Shown here: one piece after another, positions 1-6,893 of the stretch
Numbering within the stretch: position 1 is the stretch's first letter
Layout of the letters: every line of letters begins with the position of its first letter
From: Gammaproteobacteria bacterium UBA2168
GTDB lineage: Bacteria; Pseudomonadota; Gammaproteobacteria; Pseudomonadales; Azotimanducaceae
Assembly (NCBI GenBank): GCA_002327525.1
Contig: DCWG01000062.1
Span: 530-10,959, forward strand
DNA length: 10,430 nucleotides
Direction of reading: 5' to 3'
The notes under the pieces: generated by a model
Databases searched by the model: none
Told to the model about the DNA's origin: nothing
Seen by the model: only the letters and a program-made list of their open reading frames with translations
Translations under genes and position numbers: made by a program

Positions 1-1547
1 CCCGCCATTACGGCCATACCCGCTGTTGCCGAGAGTTCCACGACAGAGCTTTGCATCGGACATATCACCGCCTCGTCTCCGTCGGCGAGAGGCAGGTCGT
101 TTCGGGGCGTGACGGGAACCGCGACCGCTCCGCTGCTCAGACGCGCCGCCTGTTCGTCCAGCAGCTGCCTGGCGCCGTTGGTTGCCGCGGTCTGCGCGTT
201 CATGAGGTCCGGGTATTCGGTGAGCAGCGTGGTGCGGGCGTCACCCGCCGCGATGTCGGGATGCGAGACGATGGCATGCAATTGGTTGAGGTTGGTGCCG
301 ATACCTCTGATCTGAAAAGCCTCGATCGCCTGCCGGGAGCGAGTCACGGCCTGCGAGTATCCGGCTCGAGACGTGCAGACCAGTTTTGCGAGCAATGGAT
401 CGAAACTCGGATCGGGTGCATATCCCGCATAGCCACAGCCATCCACGCGGATCCCGGGTCCGGAGGGATCACGATAGGCGCTGATGATGCCCGGGGAGGT
501 GACCACGACTCTCGACTGGATGGAAAAGCCGGAAGTCCTGATTGCAGACTGATCGCGAAGACCCAGTTCCCCGAGGGTGTTGCCTCCTGCCAGGTGGAAC
601 TGGGTGGTGACGAGGTCCACTCCGGTCACTTCCTCGGTAACCGTGTGCTCTACCTGCAAGCGCGGGTTGCACTCGATGAAGTAGTACGCATCCTGCTCCG
701 GAGCGATCAGAAACTCGACCGTACCCGCGTTGACGTAGCCCGCTGCCTGCATGAGGCGTATGGCGTCGTCGAATATGCGTGTTCGCAGATCTTCACTCAG
801 ATTGGGCGCGGGTGCGATTTCGATCACTTTCTGGTTTCTGAGTTGCACCGAGCAATCGCGCTCGAATAAATGCACGGCCTCACCGGTGTGGTCGGCGAGC
901 ACTTGCACCTCTATATGTCGGGGGCGTTCGATCAGTTTTTCGACGAAGAGATCGCCGTTCCCAAAGGCCGCCTGCGCCTCGCTGCGGCAGCGCTCGAAGG
1001 CAGCGTCGAGTTCTGCGTCGTCGCGAACCGCACGCATACCCCGACCGCCACCGCCGGCGGCTGCTTTCAGCATTACGGGATAGCCGATTTGTCTGGCGAC
1101 CTCAATGCCGGCGGTGGCATTTGGCAACTCGCCATGGCCGCCCGGGACGATGGGAATATCGAGAGTCCGAGCCAGTTTTCGGGCTTCTGGTTTGTTGCCG
1201 AACAGTGCGAGCGTGTCTGCAGAGGGTCCGACGAAAGTCAGCTCCTCGGCCTGACAGCGGCGGGCGAATTCAGCGTTTTCAGAGAGAAACCCGTAGCCGG
1301 GATGTACGCAATCGCATCCCGAACGCTTCGCCATCTCGATCATGGCATCGATGTCGAGGTAGGCGGCCACGGGGTCGGGCACTGCACCGATCTCGAAGCA
1401 TTGCGTAGCGAACCTCGGGTGGAGCGAGAGTGCGTCCGCCGGCGGGTAGACGGCGACGGATTCCATTCCGAGTTCCGAGGCGGCGCGCGCGATACGAATC
1501 GCTATCTCACCCCGGTTGCAGATCAGTACTCGCTTGTGCAGCTTCAC
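1..1547 (-). CDS. Biotin carboxylase with fused biotinyl-carrier domain (acyl-CoA carboxylase family), 3' end off window
   Basis: The visible 515 codons encode a biotin carboxylase, which uses ATP and bicarbonate to carboxylate biotin for an acyl-CoA carboxylase. Seen: an N-terminal GEIAIR motif, HPGYGFLSEN, the glycine-rich ATP loop KAAAGGGGRGMR from K161, RPRHIEVQVLAD, ERDCSVQLRNQK near residue 238, and the catalytic NPRLQVEH at residues 294-301. The carboxylase domain ends near residue 450. After a short linker, residues 493-515 (AVICPMQSSVVELSATAG) look like the first strands of a biotinyl/lipoyl carrier domain, so the protein is probably a BC-BCCP fusion. A carboxyltransferase part may follow beyond the window, as in single-chain long-chain acyl-CoA carboxylases. 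The start is GTG at 1547, with GGAGG at 1557-1553 and a 5-nt gap; the nearby ATG is out of frame. Odd points: N238 sits where E. coli AccC has H236, and the stretch after GFSIQSR is shortened by about eight residues. It is divergent from the dehydrogenase operon. The acyl substrate is unknown. Confidence 0.9.
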   Translation of the reverse strand, partial: MKLHKRVLICNRGEIAIRIARAASELGMESVAVYPPADALSLHPRFATQCFEIGAVPDPVAAYLDIDAMIEMAKRSGCDCVHPGYGFLSENAEFARRCQAEELTFVGPSADTLALFGNKPEARKLARTLDIPIVPGGHGELPNATAGIEVARQIGYPVMLKAAAGGGGRGMRAVRDDAELDAAFERCRSEAQAAFGNGDLFVEKLIERPRHIEVQVLADHTGEAVHLFERDCSVQLRNQKVIEIAPAPNLSEDLRTRIFDDAIRLMQAAGYVNAGTVEFLIAPEQDAYYFIECNPRLQVEHTVTEEVTGVDLVTTQFHLAGGNTLGELGLRDQSAIRTSGFSIQSRVVVTSPGIISAYRDPSGPGIRVDGCGYAGYAPDPSFDPLLAKLVCTSRAGYSQAVTRSRQAIEAFQIRGIGTNLNQLHAIVSHPDIAAGDARTTLLTEYPDLMNAQTAATNGARQLLDEQAARLSSGAVAVPVTPRNDLPLADGDEAVICPMQSSVVELSATAGMAVMA

Positions 1548-1573
1548 GCATCCCTCCTGGCTGGTGCGAAAGG

Positions 1574-1582
1574 ACTATACCA
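1574..1582 (-). promoter_or_regulatory. Candidate extended -10 promoter for the carboxylase gene
   Basis: On the minus strand the sequence reads TGG TATAGT, an extended -10 (TGn plus a hexamer one mismatch from TATAAT). It would start transcription about 20 nt upstream of the GTG codon, leaving room for the GGAGG site. No good -35 hexamer is visible 16-18 bp upstream. This is a consensus match only. Confidence 0.35.
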
Positions 1583-1591
1583 GTTGTCGGT

Positions 1592-1601
1592 ACGGCGCCG
1601 T
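1592..1601. promoter_or_regulatory. 10-bp perfect palindrome in divergent promoter region
   Basis: ACGGCGCCGT is its own reverse complement. It lies between the two candidate extended -10 elements, over the -35 zone of the minus-strand promoter. A dyad there could be a repressor site controlling both directions, but 10-bp GC palindromes also arise by chance in GC-rich DNA. Confidence 0.2.
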
Positions 1602-1616
1602 TTGATCGTCGTAGAG

Positions 1617-1625
1617 TGATATATT
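1617..1625 (+). promoter_or_regulatory. Candidate extended -10 promoter for the acyl-CoA dehydrogenase operon
   Basis: TGA TATATT fits the extended -10 pattern TGnTATAAT with one mismatch. It is in the most AT-rich stretch of the gap, and the predicted start point near 1632 would give a leader of about 26 nt before the TTG codon. No convincing -35 is visible. Confidence 0.4.
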
Positions 1626-1657
1626 GCTACGTTTGGTCGATGGGGGTTTGACAGAAC

Positions 1658-2770
1658 TTGAATACGCTGACTGCAGAAGAACGGGCCGCGTTGCGGGAAT
1701 CCGTGCACCGGCTGCTGCGCGATGAATGCAGCGAGTCTGCCGTGCGAGCAACCATGGAAACCGAGAGCGGATACGATCCGGATCTCTGGCGCAGCTTGAG
1801 TGAGATGGGTGTCGTTGGCCTGGTGGTCGATGAGGCCCAGGGTGGGTCCGGCGTGGGACCCGTGGAACTCGAGGCGGTGATGGAAGAGGTGGGGGCGGCA
1901 CTGCTGTGTTCACCGCTGCTCGCCAGTGGCGTGGTGGCGGCCGAGTTGCTGAAGGCGTTGGGGGATAAAGGCGTCAGCGAGCGCCTCTTGCCGGAAATCG
2001 CTGCCGGCACTTCGATTGCGACCGCCGTGCTGACCGGCGACTCGGGTTGCTGGACGGAAGAAGGCGTCACCATTACCGGCGAGATTCAGGATGGCGGGTG
2101 GCAACTCAGCGGCGATGGCAGCTATGTGCTGCACGGACAGAACGCGGATGTGTTGCTAGTGGTTGCCAACACCGATGAAGGTCTGGCTGCCTTCGTGGCT
2201 GCCTCGAGCGCGGAAGGTGTTTCTATCGAGGCGTTACCGACCTTCGACCACACACTGCGGCTGGCCGGTATCTCGTTCGATGGTGTCGAGGCCGACCGCA
2301 TCGAAGCGAGCGGCTCGGTTTGGGAAGCGGTGCGCCGGGCCATGGATCTGGCGTTGGTGGCACTCGCTGGAGAACAGGCCGGAGGAGCGCAGAAAGTGCT
2401 CGATTTCACCGTGGAATACGCAAAGACCCGCATTCAGTTTGGTCGTCAGATCGGCAGCTTTCAGGCGATCAAACACATGGCGGCCAATTTGTTGCTTGAA
2501 ACCGAGTCCGCCATATCCGCCGCACGCCATGCGGCATCGCGTCTTGCACAGGACTCCGAAAATCGTGCCGAGGCGGTGAGTCTCGCGGCCTTTGCCTGCG
2601 CGGATGCTTTCGTCAAGACGGCGGCGGATGGCATCCAGATGCACGGCGGGATCGCCTTCACGTGGGAGCACCCAGCGCATCTCTACCTCAAACGTGCGCG
2701 CGCCGATGCGCAACTGTTCGGTACGCCGGCCTATCACCGTGAGCGCTATCTGCAAGAGTTAGGAGCCTGA
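1658..2770 (+). CDS. Acyl-CoA dehydrogenase, small (probably non-catalytic) subunit
   Basis: This 370-residue protein is an FAD-dependent acyl-CoA dehydrogenase family member. Seen: an alpha-helical N-terminal domain (residues 1-110), a central beta domain, and a C-terminal helical domain with YAKTRIQFGRQIGSFQAIKH from residue 254 (R258 is the usual FAD-contacting arginine) and MHGGIAFTWEHP from 328. It appears to lack both usual catalytic glutamates. The helix-G region reads AMDLALVALAGEQ without the YER/LER glutamate, and the C-terminal YEGT position reads LFGT. In alpha2-beta2 dehydrogenases of actinobacterial steroid catabolism (ChsE/FadE pairs), one subunit carries the base and the other completes the FAD site. 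By inference this is the partner of the downstream gene, 1 nt away. The start is TTG at 1658. An in-frame stop at 1649-1651 rules out a more upstream start, and a G-run at 1642-1646 may be a weak ribosome site. Substrate unknown. Confidence 0.9.
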   Translation: MNTLTAEERAALRESVHRLLRDECSESAVRATMETESGYDPDLWRSLSEMGVVGLVVDEAQGGSGVGPVELEAVMEEVGAALLCSPLLASGVVAAELLKALGDKGVSERLLPEIAAGTSIATAVLTGDSGCWTEEGVTITGEIQDGGWQLSGDGSYVLHGQNADVLLVVANTDEGLAAFVAASSAEGVSIEALPTFDHTLRLAGISFDGVEADRIEASGSVWEAVRRAMDLALVALAGEQAGGAQKVLDFTVEYAKTRIQFGRQIGSFQAIKHMAANLLLETESAISAARHAASRLAQDSENRAEAVSLAAFACADAFVKTAADGIQMHGGIAFTWEHPAHLYLKRARADAQLFGTPAYHRERYLQELGA

Positions 2771-2771
2771 T

Positions 2772-3995
2772 ATGAGCAGCGACAACCAAAGCAGTAACGA
2801 TGTCCTGCGCGAGGAAGTTCGACAGTGGCTCGCTGAGAACTGGCGCCCGGAAATCGCCCGGACCCTGAGTCAGGAGCAGTATGGGTGGGAGACGTCCGAG
2901 ACCCGCAAGGCGTGGCTGGCGAACGTGGTCGAGAGCCGTTGGGCGGTGCCACGCTGGCCGCAACAGTGGTACGGAAGGGACCTGAGCGACGAGCAGGGCA
3001 AGATCGTCGAACGGGAATTCGCCGCGGTACGCGCGCCGGGCGCGGGGCAGGACCGGATCAACCTCTGGGCCAACACCCTGCTTGCCGGAGGCAGCCAGGC
3101 GCTCAAGGAAAAACTACTGGCGCCGCTGCTCAAGAGCGAGGTGAACATGTGCCTGCTCTACAGCGAACCGGGCGCGGGATCGGATCTGGCGGGTATCCGC
3201 ACACGGGCTGATCGGCAGGGTGATCACTATGTGATCAACGGACAGAAGGTATGGACCTCGGGCGCCGCGGTTGCCGACTACGGAATGCTCATTGCCCGCA
3301 CCGACTGGGATGTACCGAAGCATCGTGGCATCAGCTTCTTCTTCTGCCCGATGAAACAGCCTGGCATCGAGGTGCGGCCCCTGCGCCAGATCACCGACGA
3401 AAGTCACTTCAACGAGGTGTTCATCACGGACGTGATCGTCCCGGTCGAAAACCTGCTGGGTGAGCTCAACACCGGTTGGCAGGTGCTCAACATGGCACTC
3501 GCCTACGAGCGCTCGTCCATGGGCGAGAGCGCCCGCGGGCCGCGTAGTGGGGTCGCGGAGTCCAGGAATGAGGAACCGCTGGTTGCACTGGCGCGTGAAG
3601 CCAGGGTTCTCGCCGAACCGAAGCTGCGGCAGGACATCGCTCAGGCGATTTCGTACAAGCGGCTCAACGCGCTGAACAGTGCGCGGGCCAAAGCGGACCT
3701 GGAGCAGGGCACCTCATCCTCCATCATGAGTCTCGGTAAGCTGGCGATGTCACGCATTCTCCATGAGGAAGCGCGTGTGCGAACGGAGATTCTCGGTGCA
3801 CAGAGTCTGTTCGAGGGCGAGCACTACCCGCGTGCGGAAGATGCCAACTTCCTGACGCTGAATGCCTACTTCACGTCCATCGGCGGTGGCACGGATCAGA
3901 TTCAGCGCAACATCATCGGTGAGCGGGTGCTGGGACTCCCGAAGGAGCCGGAGGTGGACAAGACCGTTCCGTTTCGGGATGTGCGAACCAGTTGA
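2772..3995 (+). CDS. Acyl-CoA dehydrogenase, large catalytic subunit
   Basis: This 407-residue flavoprotein should introduce the alpha-beta double bond into an acyl-CoA, passing electrons from FAD to an electron-transfer flavoprotein. Seen: LYSEPGAGSDLAG at residues 129-141 (substrate/FAD loop of the beta domain), YVINGQKVWTSGA, FNEVFITDVIVPVENLLGE, and the C-terminal GGGTDQIQRNIIGERVLGLP at 371-390. The likely catalytic base is E246 in NMALAYERSS. This is the helix-G position used by isovaleryl-CoA and long-chain dehydrogenases and by the ChsE/FadE steroid enzymes. The alternative medium-chain position (YEGT) is glycine here. The gene starts 1 nt after the small subunit, so the two are almost certainly co-transcribed and probably translationally coupled. 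The length and the single catalytic glutamate fit a heterotetramer with the upstream subunit. The exact substrate, whether steroid side chain, branched or aromatic acyl-CoA, cannot be decided here. Confidence 0.93.
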   Translation: MSSDNQSSNDVLREEVRQWLAENWRPEIARTLSQEQYGWETSETRKAWLANVVESRWAVPRWPQQWYGRDLSDEQGKIVEREFAAVRAPGAGQDRINLWANTLLAGGSQALKEKLLAPLLKSEVNMCLLYSEPGAGSDLAGIRTRADRQGDHYVINGQKVWTSGAAVADYGMLIARTDWDVPKHRGISFFFCPMKQPGIEVRPLRQITDESHFNEVFITDVIVPVENLLGELNTGWQVLNMALAYERSSMGESARGPRSGVAESRNEEPLVALAREARVLAEPKLRQDIAQAISYKRLNALNSARAKADLEQGTSSSIMSLGKLAMSRILHEEARVRTEILGAQSLFEGEHYPRAEDANFLTLNAYFTSIGGGTDQIQRNIIGERVLGLPKEPEVDKTVPFRDVRTS

Positions 3996-4058
3996 TGGAG
4001 TACTTGAGCCATGGCACTGACCGGCGGCACAATCGGCGGTATTCGAAAGTAATGTAGT

Positions 4059-4065
4059 AAAGGAG
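4059..4065 (+). promoter_or_regulatory. Strong ribosome binding site for the 100-residue protein
   Basis: AAAGGAG lies 7 nt before the ATG at 4073. It is clearly the strongest Shine-Dalgarno on this strand so far. It supports real translation of the small gene, possibly at a higher rate than the dehydrogenases. Confidence 0.75.
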
Positions 4066-4072
4066 AGTTTGG

Positions 4073-4375
4073 ATGTCCTCACTCAAACCAGGTCTGCGAC
4101 TGAAAAGCGCGGTATGCGACGGCGAAGCTATGATCGTCAAGGCCATCGACGTGACTCTGACCTGCGGGGGTGTGCCGATGCTCGCCGCCGATGACACCGC
4201 CGATGGTGCGGAGGCCGATCCCGAACACATGTATCAGTGCCTGATCGGCAAGCGTTACGTGAATGCCGAGGAAACGCTGGAAGTGCTGTGTATAAAGTCG
4301 GGCGACGGTTCCTTCGGTTACGACGGGCAGATGCTCATGGGTAAGGAAACCAAGAAGCTGCCGTCCTCAGATTGA
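4073..4375 (+). CDS. Conserved-looking 100-residue hypothetical protein with four cysteines
   Basis: I do not recognise a named family with certainty. The protein opens LKPGLRLKSAVCDGEAMIVK and continues VTLTCGGVPML. It has a central acidic linker (about residues 39-53), then IGKRYVNAEETLEVLC, and ends KKLPSSD. Cysteines are at 15, 31, 56 and 73. The alternation of short hydrophobic runs suggests a small all-beta domain. There is no signal peptide or membrane helix, so it is probably cytoplasmic. I have a vague memory of similar small proteins (KSAVCD near the start, CGG, GKRY, LEVLC) beside acyl-CoA genes in actinobacteria and proteobacteria, but I cannot name a family. It follows the dehydrogenase pair by 77 nt on the same strand and has its own strong ribosome site. 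A role as an accessory, redox or metal-binding partner of the dehydrogenase is speculation. Confidence 0.85.
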   Translation: MSSLKPGLRLKSAVCDGEAMIVKAIDVTLTCGGVPMLAADDTADGAEADPEHMYQCLIGKRYVNAEETLEVLCIKSGDGSFGYDGQMLMGKETKKLPSSD

Positions 4376-4395
4376 CCTGCCGTCGCCGGACGATA

Positions 4396-4419
4396 CGGCG
4401 CGCTCACTCCAGCGCGCCG
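4396..4419. terminator. Perfect GC hairpin between convergent genes, possible bidirectional terminator
   Basis: CGGCGCGCT (4396-4404) pairs perfectly with AGCGCGCCG (4411-4419) around a 6-nt loop. It lies just after the 100-residue gene's stop and overlaps the last five codons and the stop of the minus-strand CoA-transferase. No T-run follows on either strand, so a classical intrinsic terminator is not proven. Position and stem quality favour a shared transcription stop or an mRNA-end structure. Confidence 0.45.
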
Positions 4420-6799
4420 GATACCAGCAGTTCACCGATCTTCTCGTCGTCGTAGCCGAGCACGTCGTTCAGCACAAACATCATGTCGCGGGAGAAGGTG
4501 GGTGCGCTCGTATCGACCGACGGGTTCGAACGTGACATGTGAATGCGCGCAGCCTCGACCACGGTTTCACCGCCCTCGTGGTGCGGCAGCCCGATGAAGT
4601 GCTCGAAATGCGCAAGCTGCGGGTCCTTCACCAGCTCGGGACTGTTCTGAATAACCGATGCAGGTACTCGGGCCGCCTGTAGCTTCTGCTCCAGCTGGTA
4701 TCCATCCTGGGTCCGGGTGTAGGCAGCGATCGTTTCGTCCAACTCGTCCTGACGCGCGAGGCGCTGGTCAGCGTGAAGAAAACCGGGATCCTCCCCATCG
4801 AGTGCCGGGATCAGGGTGCACAGTGCCCGCCAGTGCTCGTCTGTTTCGCAAGCCAGGGCAATGAACTGGTCTTCCCCCGACACCGGATAGGCTCCATGCG
4901 GTGCCCAGTTGAGATCCCGATTGCCGAGACGGGCCTGGACGTTGCCATTCGCCGTGTAGTCCAGCAACGCCGGTGTGATGAAGTGCATGGCGGCTTCGAC
5001 CTGGGCGAGATCGATGTGCTGTCCTGTCCCCGTGCGCTGGCGGTGGTCGAGCGCCGCCAACACGGCCAGGGCGTTGTAGCGGGGTGCGATGTAGTCCGTG
5101 TACGCCCCGAAAGGTCCGGCAGGTTCGCGATCCTGCCAACCGGTGATCAAGTAGAAACCGGTGATCGCGGCGGCCAGATTGCCGTACCCGGCGAACATCG
5201 CAAGCGGTCCCGTTTGTCCCATCAGGCAGGTGCTCAGCATGATGAGGTCGGGATTCACCGAACGAAGCGTCTCGTAGTCGAGCCCAAATGTCTTCATCGC
5301 ACGCGGTGAGAAGGATTCGGCCAGTACGTCCGCCCAGCGTACGAGATCGAGCGCCACCTGTTTGCCTTCCGGGCTGGCGAGATTGAGCGTGATGAGCCGT
5401 TTGCCCGCGTTGGTCGAGTGGAACACCGCCGACTTCTCCGGCTCCTCGTCTCCATCCATAAATGGCCGAATCGTGCGGCAGACGTCGAGTCTGGTGGATG
5501 ATTCCACGCGTATGATCGTCGCGCCCCAGTCGGCCAGGATACGCGTGGCGCTCGGTCCCGCCAGAGCCCACATGAAATCGAGTATCTTCACACCGGCCAG
5601 CGGCGTGGCAGATTCCGGAGCCGCTCCAGGAGGCGAGCGGTCGGGTGGCGACAGGCGTTCGAGTTCGGCGAGAATCTCCTGGGTGTGTTCACCGACCCGC
5701 GGAGGGCGGGAACAGTTTTGCAGGGGGGTTGCGCTGAACTTCGCGAAGGGCCCGGGAAAATCGATCTCGGCCGCGGCGCCACCGCCCGTGGGTTTTCGGA
5801 AATACTCGCGGAAGGCGAGTTGATCACTGGTTACTACGTCCTCGATGGTGGTCATGGGAGCGAGCAGCAGGCGGCGCTGCATGGCTGCCTTGAGCAGTTC
5901 TCCCTTGGTCTTCGATGCCGTGCATTCGGCGATACACCCCTTCACGCGCTCGAATTCCTCGATGGGTTCCTGTCCCGTCGCGAGCAGGTGCCCGTATTCG
6001 ATCCAATCCTTGTCCCGGGTTGCGGCGTCGCAGAAGCCCTCGTCGTAGACGTACTCCATGAGACGCCGTGTCGGCGGACCCACGGTCGCGCCAAACAGGT
6101 GAGTAATCGATACGTGGCCGTCCCTGGCCGGATAGGTGAGCTGGATGCGCAGGGCAGCTGCTTTGATGCCGCCCGCGATGCGCTTGGCAGTGGTTTCGTT
6201 GACCGCGGCGGATAGGATGTACCCCTGAGTTGCCAGTGCCAGTGCCTGTTGTGCGCTCACCTCAACGTGCTGGCCACGGCCGGAACGGTTGCGTTCGTGC
6301 AGGGCGATGAGCGCACCGGTGGCGGCCTCGGCGGCGGTGTGATTCCATGCCTGGGGCACGCTCATGCGCAGCGGCGGGCGATCTTCGTCGCCGGTAATGG
6401 CCATGGGGCCCGCGCTTGCGACCATTGTGATATCCGAGGCCGCCCAGTAGGCCTTGGGTCCCGTGCTGCCAGCGCGCTGTACCCGAATCCCCTTGCGGCG
6501 AGACTACCCACCGGTTCTGCCTCGATCAGAAAATCGGTGCGCTCGACCAGGTGCATGAATGTGTCCGCATCGGCCTCGATGTCGAGTTCGATGCTGCGCT
6601 TGCCTCGCGCATAGCCCCACCAGTAGAGGGAATTCTCAGGATCTTCACGGTTGTGTAGAAAGGGTGCCAGATGACGTCCGGGCGCACCGCCCGGTGGTTC
6701 GATCTGAATGACGCCGGCGCCGAGGTCGCCGAGAATCTGTGCGCAAAGCACACCCTGGCTCTGAGTCAGATCCAGAACCCGATAAGGTGCTAGCAGCAT
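4404..6799 (-). pseudogene. Tandem-domain class III (CaiB/BaiF) CoA-transferase, frameshifted
   Basis: Class III CoA-transferases move CoA between acids through acyl-aspartyl or glutamyl intermediates. Two copies of the fold lie in tandem. The first starts MLLAPYRVLDLTQSQGVLCA at 6799, with GGAGG 7 nt upstream. The second starts near 5600 (PLAGVKILDFMWALAGPSA). The gene is broken. The first frame reads well through LAARGFGYSALAARDP to about 6455. Homology resumes in another frame at GSTGPKAYWAASDITM, from about 6470 down to 6423. The usual 11-12 residues between these motifs are absent, so a short non-multiple-of-three deletion is likely. A stop at 6506-6504 closes the second frame upstream, and its first ATG (6425) has no ribosome site, leaving a 673-codon fragment. 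In the C-terminal domain GTGQHIDLAQVEA has Glu (4995-4997) near the catalytic acid position. In the N-terminal domain GRGQHVEVSAQQA has Gln there. A single sequencing or assembly error could also explain the break. Confidence 0.85.
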
Positions 6800-6806
6800 T
6801 GTGTTT

Positions 6807-6811
6807 CCTCC
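6807..6811 (-). promoter_or_regulatory. Ribosome binding site fixing the CoA-transferase start
   Basis: On the minus strand GGAGG precedes the ATG at 6799 by 7 nt. This supports that codon over the in-frame ATG at 6868, whose added residues do not resemble the family. Confidence 0.7.
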
Positions 6812-6893
6812 CCTGGAGCAGATATTGTCGAGAAAGACACCGGTAGCGCAAGCCGCGTTTGCCGGCATAGGAGTTGCTTACACAGGAGTTGTC

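Noticed and set aside
1574..1590. AACTGGT on the minus strand, resembling half of an E. coli FadR operator.
   Set aside because: The second half-site is absent, so the match is only one arm and could be chance.
51..1619. Two long plus-strand open frames (51-869 and 870-1619) opposite the carboxylase.
   Set aside because: Their translations show no family motif and are rich in Arg/Gly, while the minus strand gives a complete biotin carboxylase signature. They are antisense shadows.
4011..4052. A 13-codon open frame (MALTGGTIGGIRK) between the dehydrogenase and the small protein.
   Set aside because: No well-spaced ribosome site and too short to judge. Nothing else supports it.
6801..6893. 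Upstream extension of the thiolase-like gene to ATG 6801.
   Set aside because: The added residues are not family-like and overlap the CoA-transferase leader. ATG 6894 has AGGAG at proper spacing.
6800..6893. Divergent gap between the CoA-transferase and the aldolase examined for promoters.
   Set aside because: Candidate -10/-35 pairs on both strands match at only about half the consensus positions. A promoter must exist for at least one gene, but I cannot place it.
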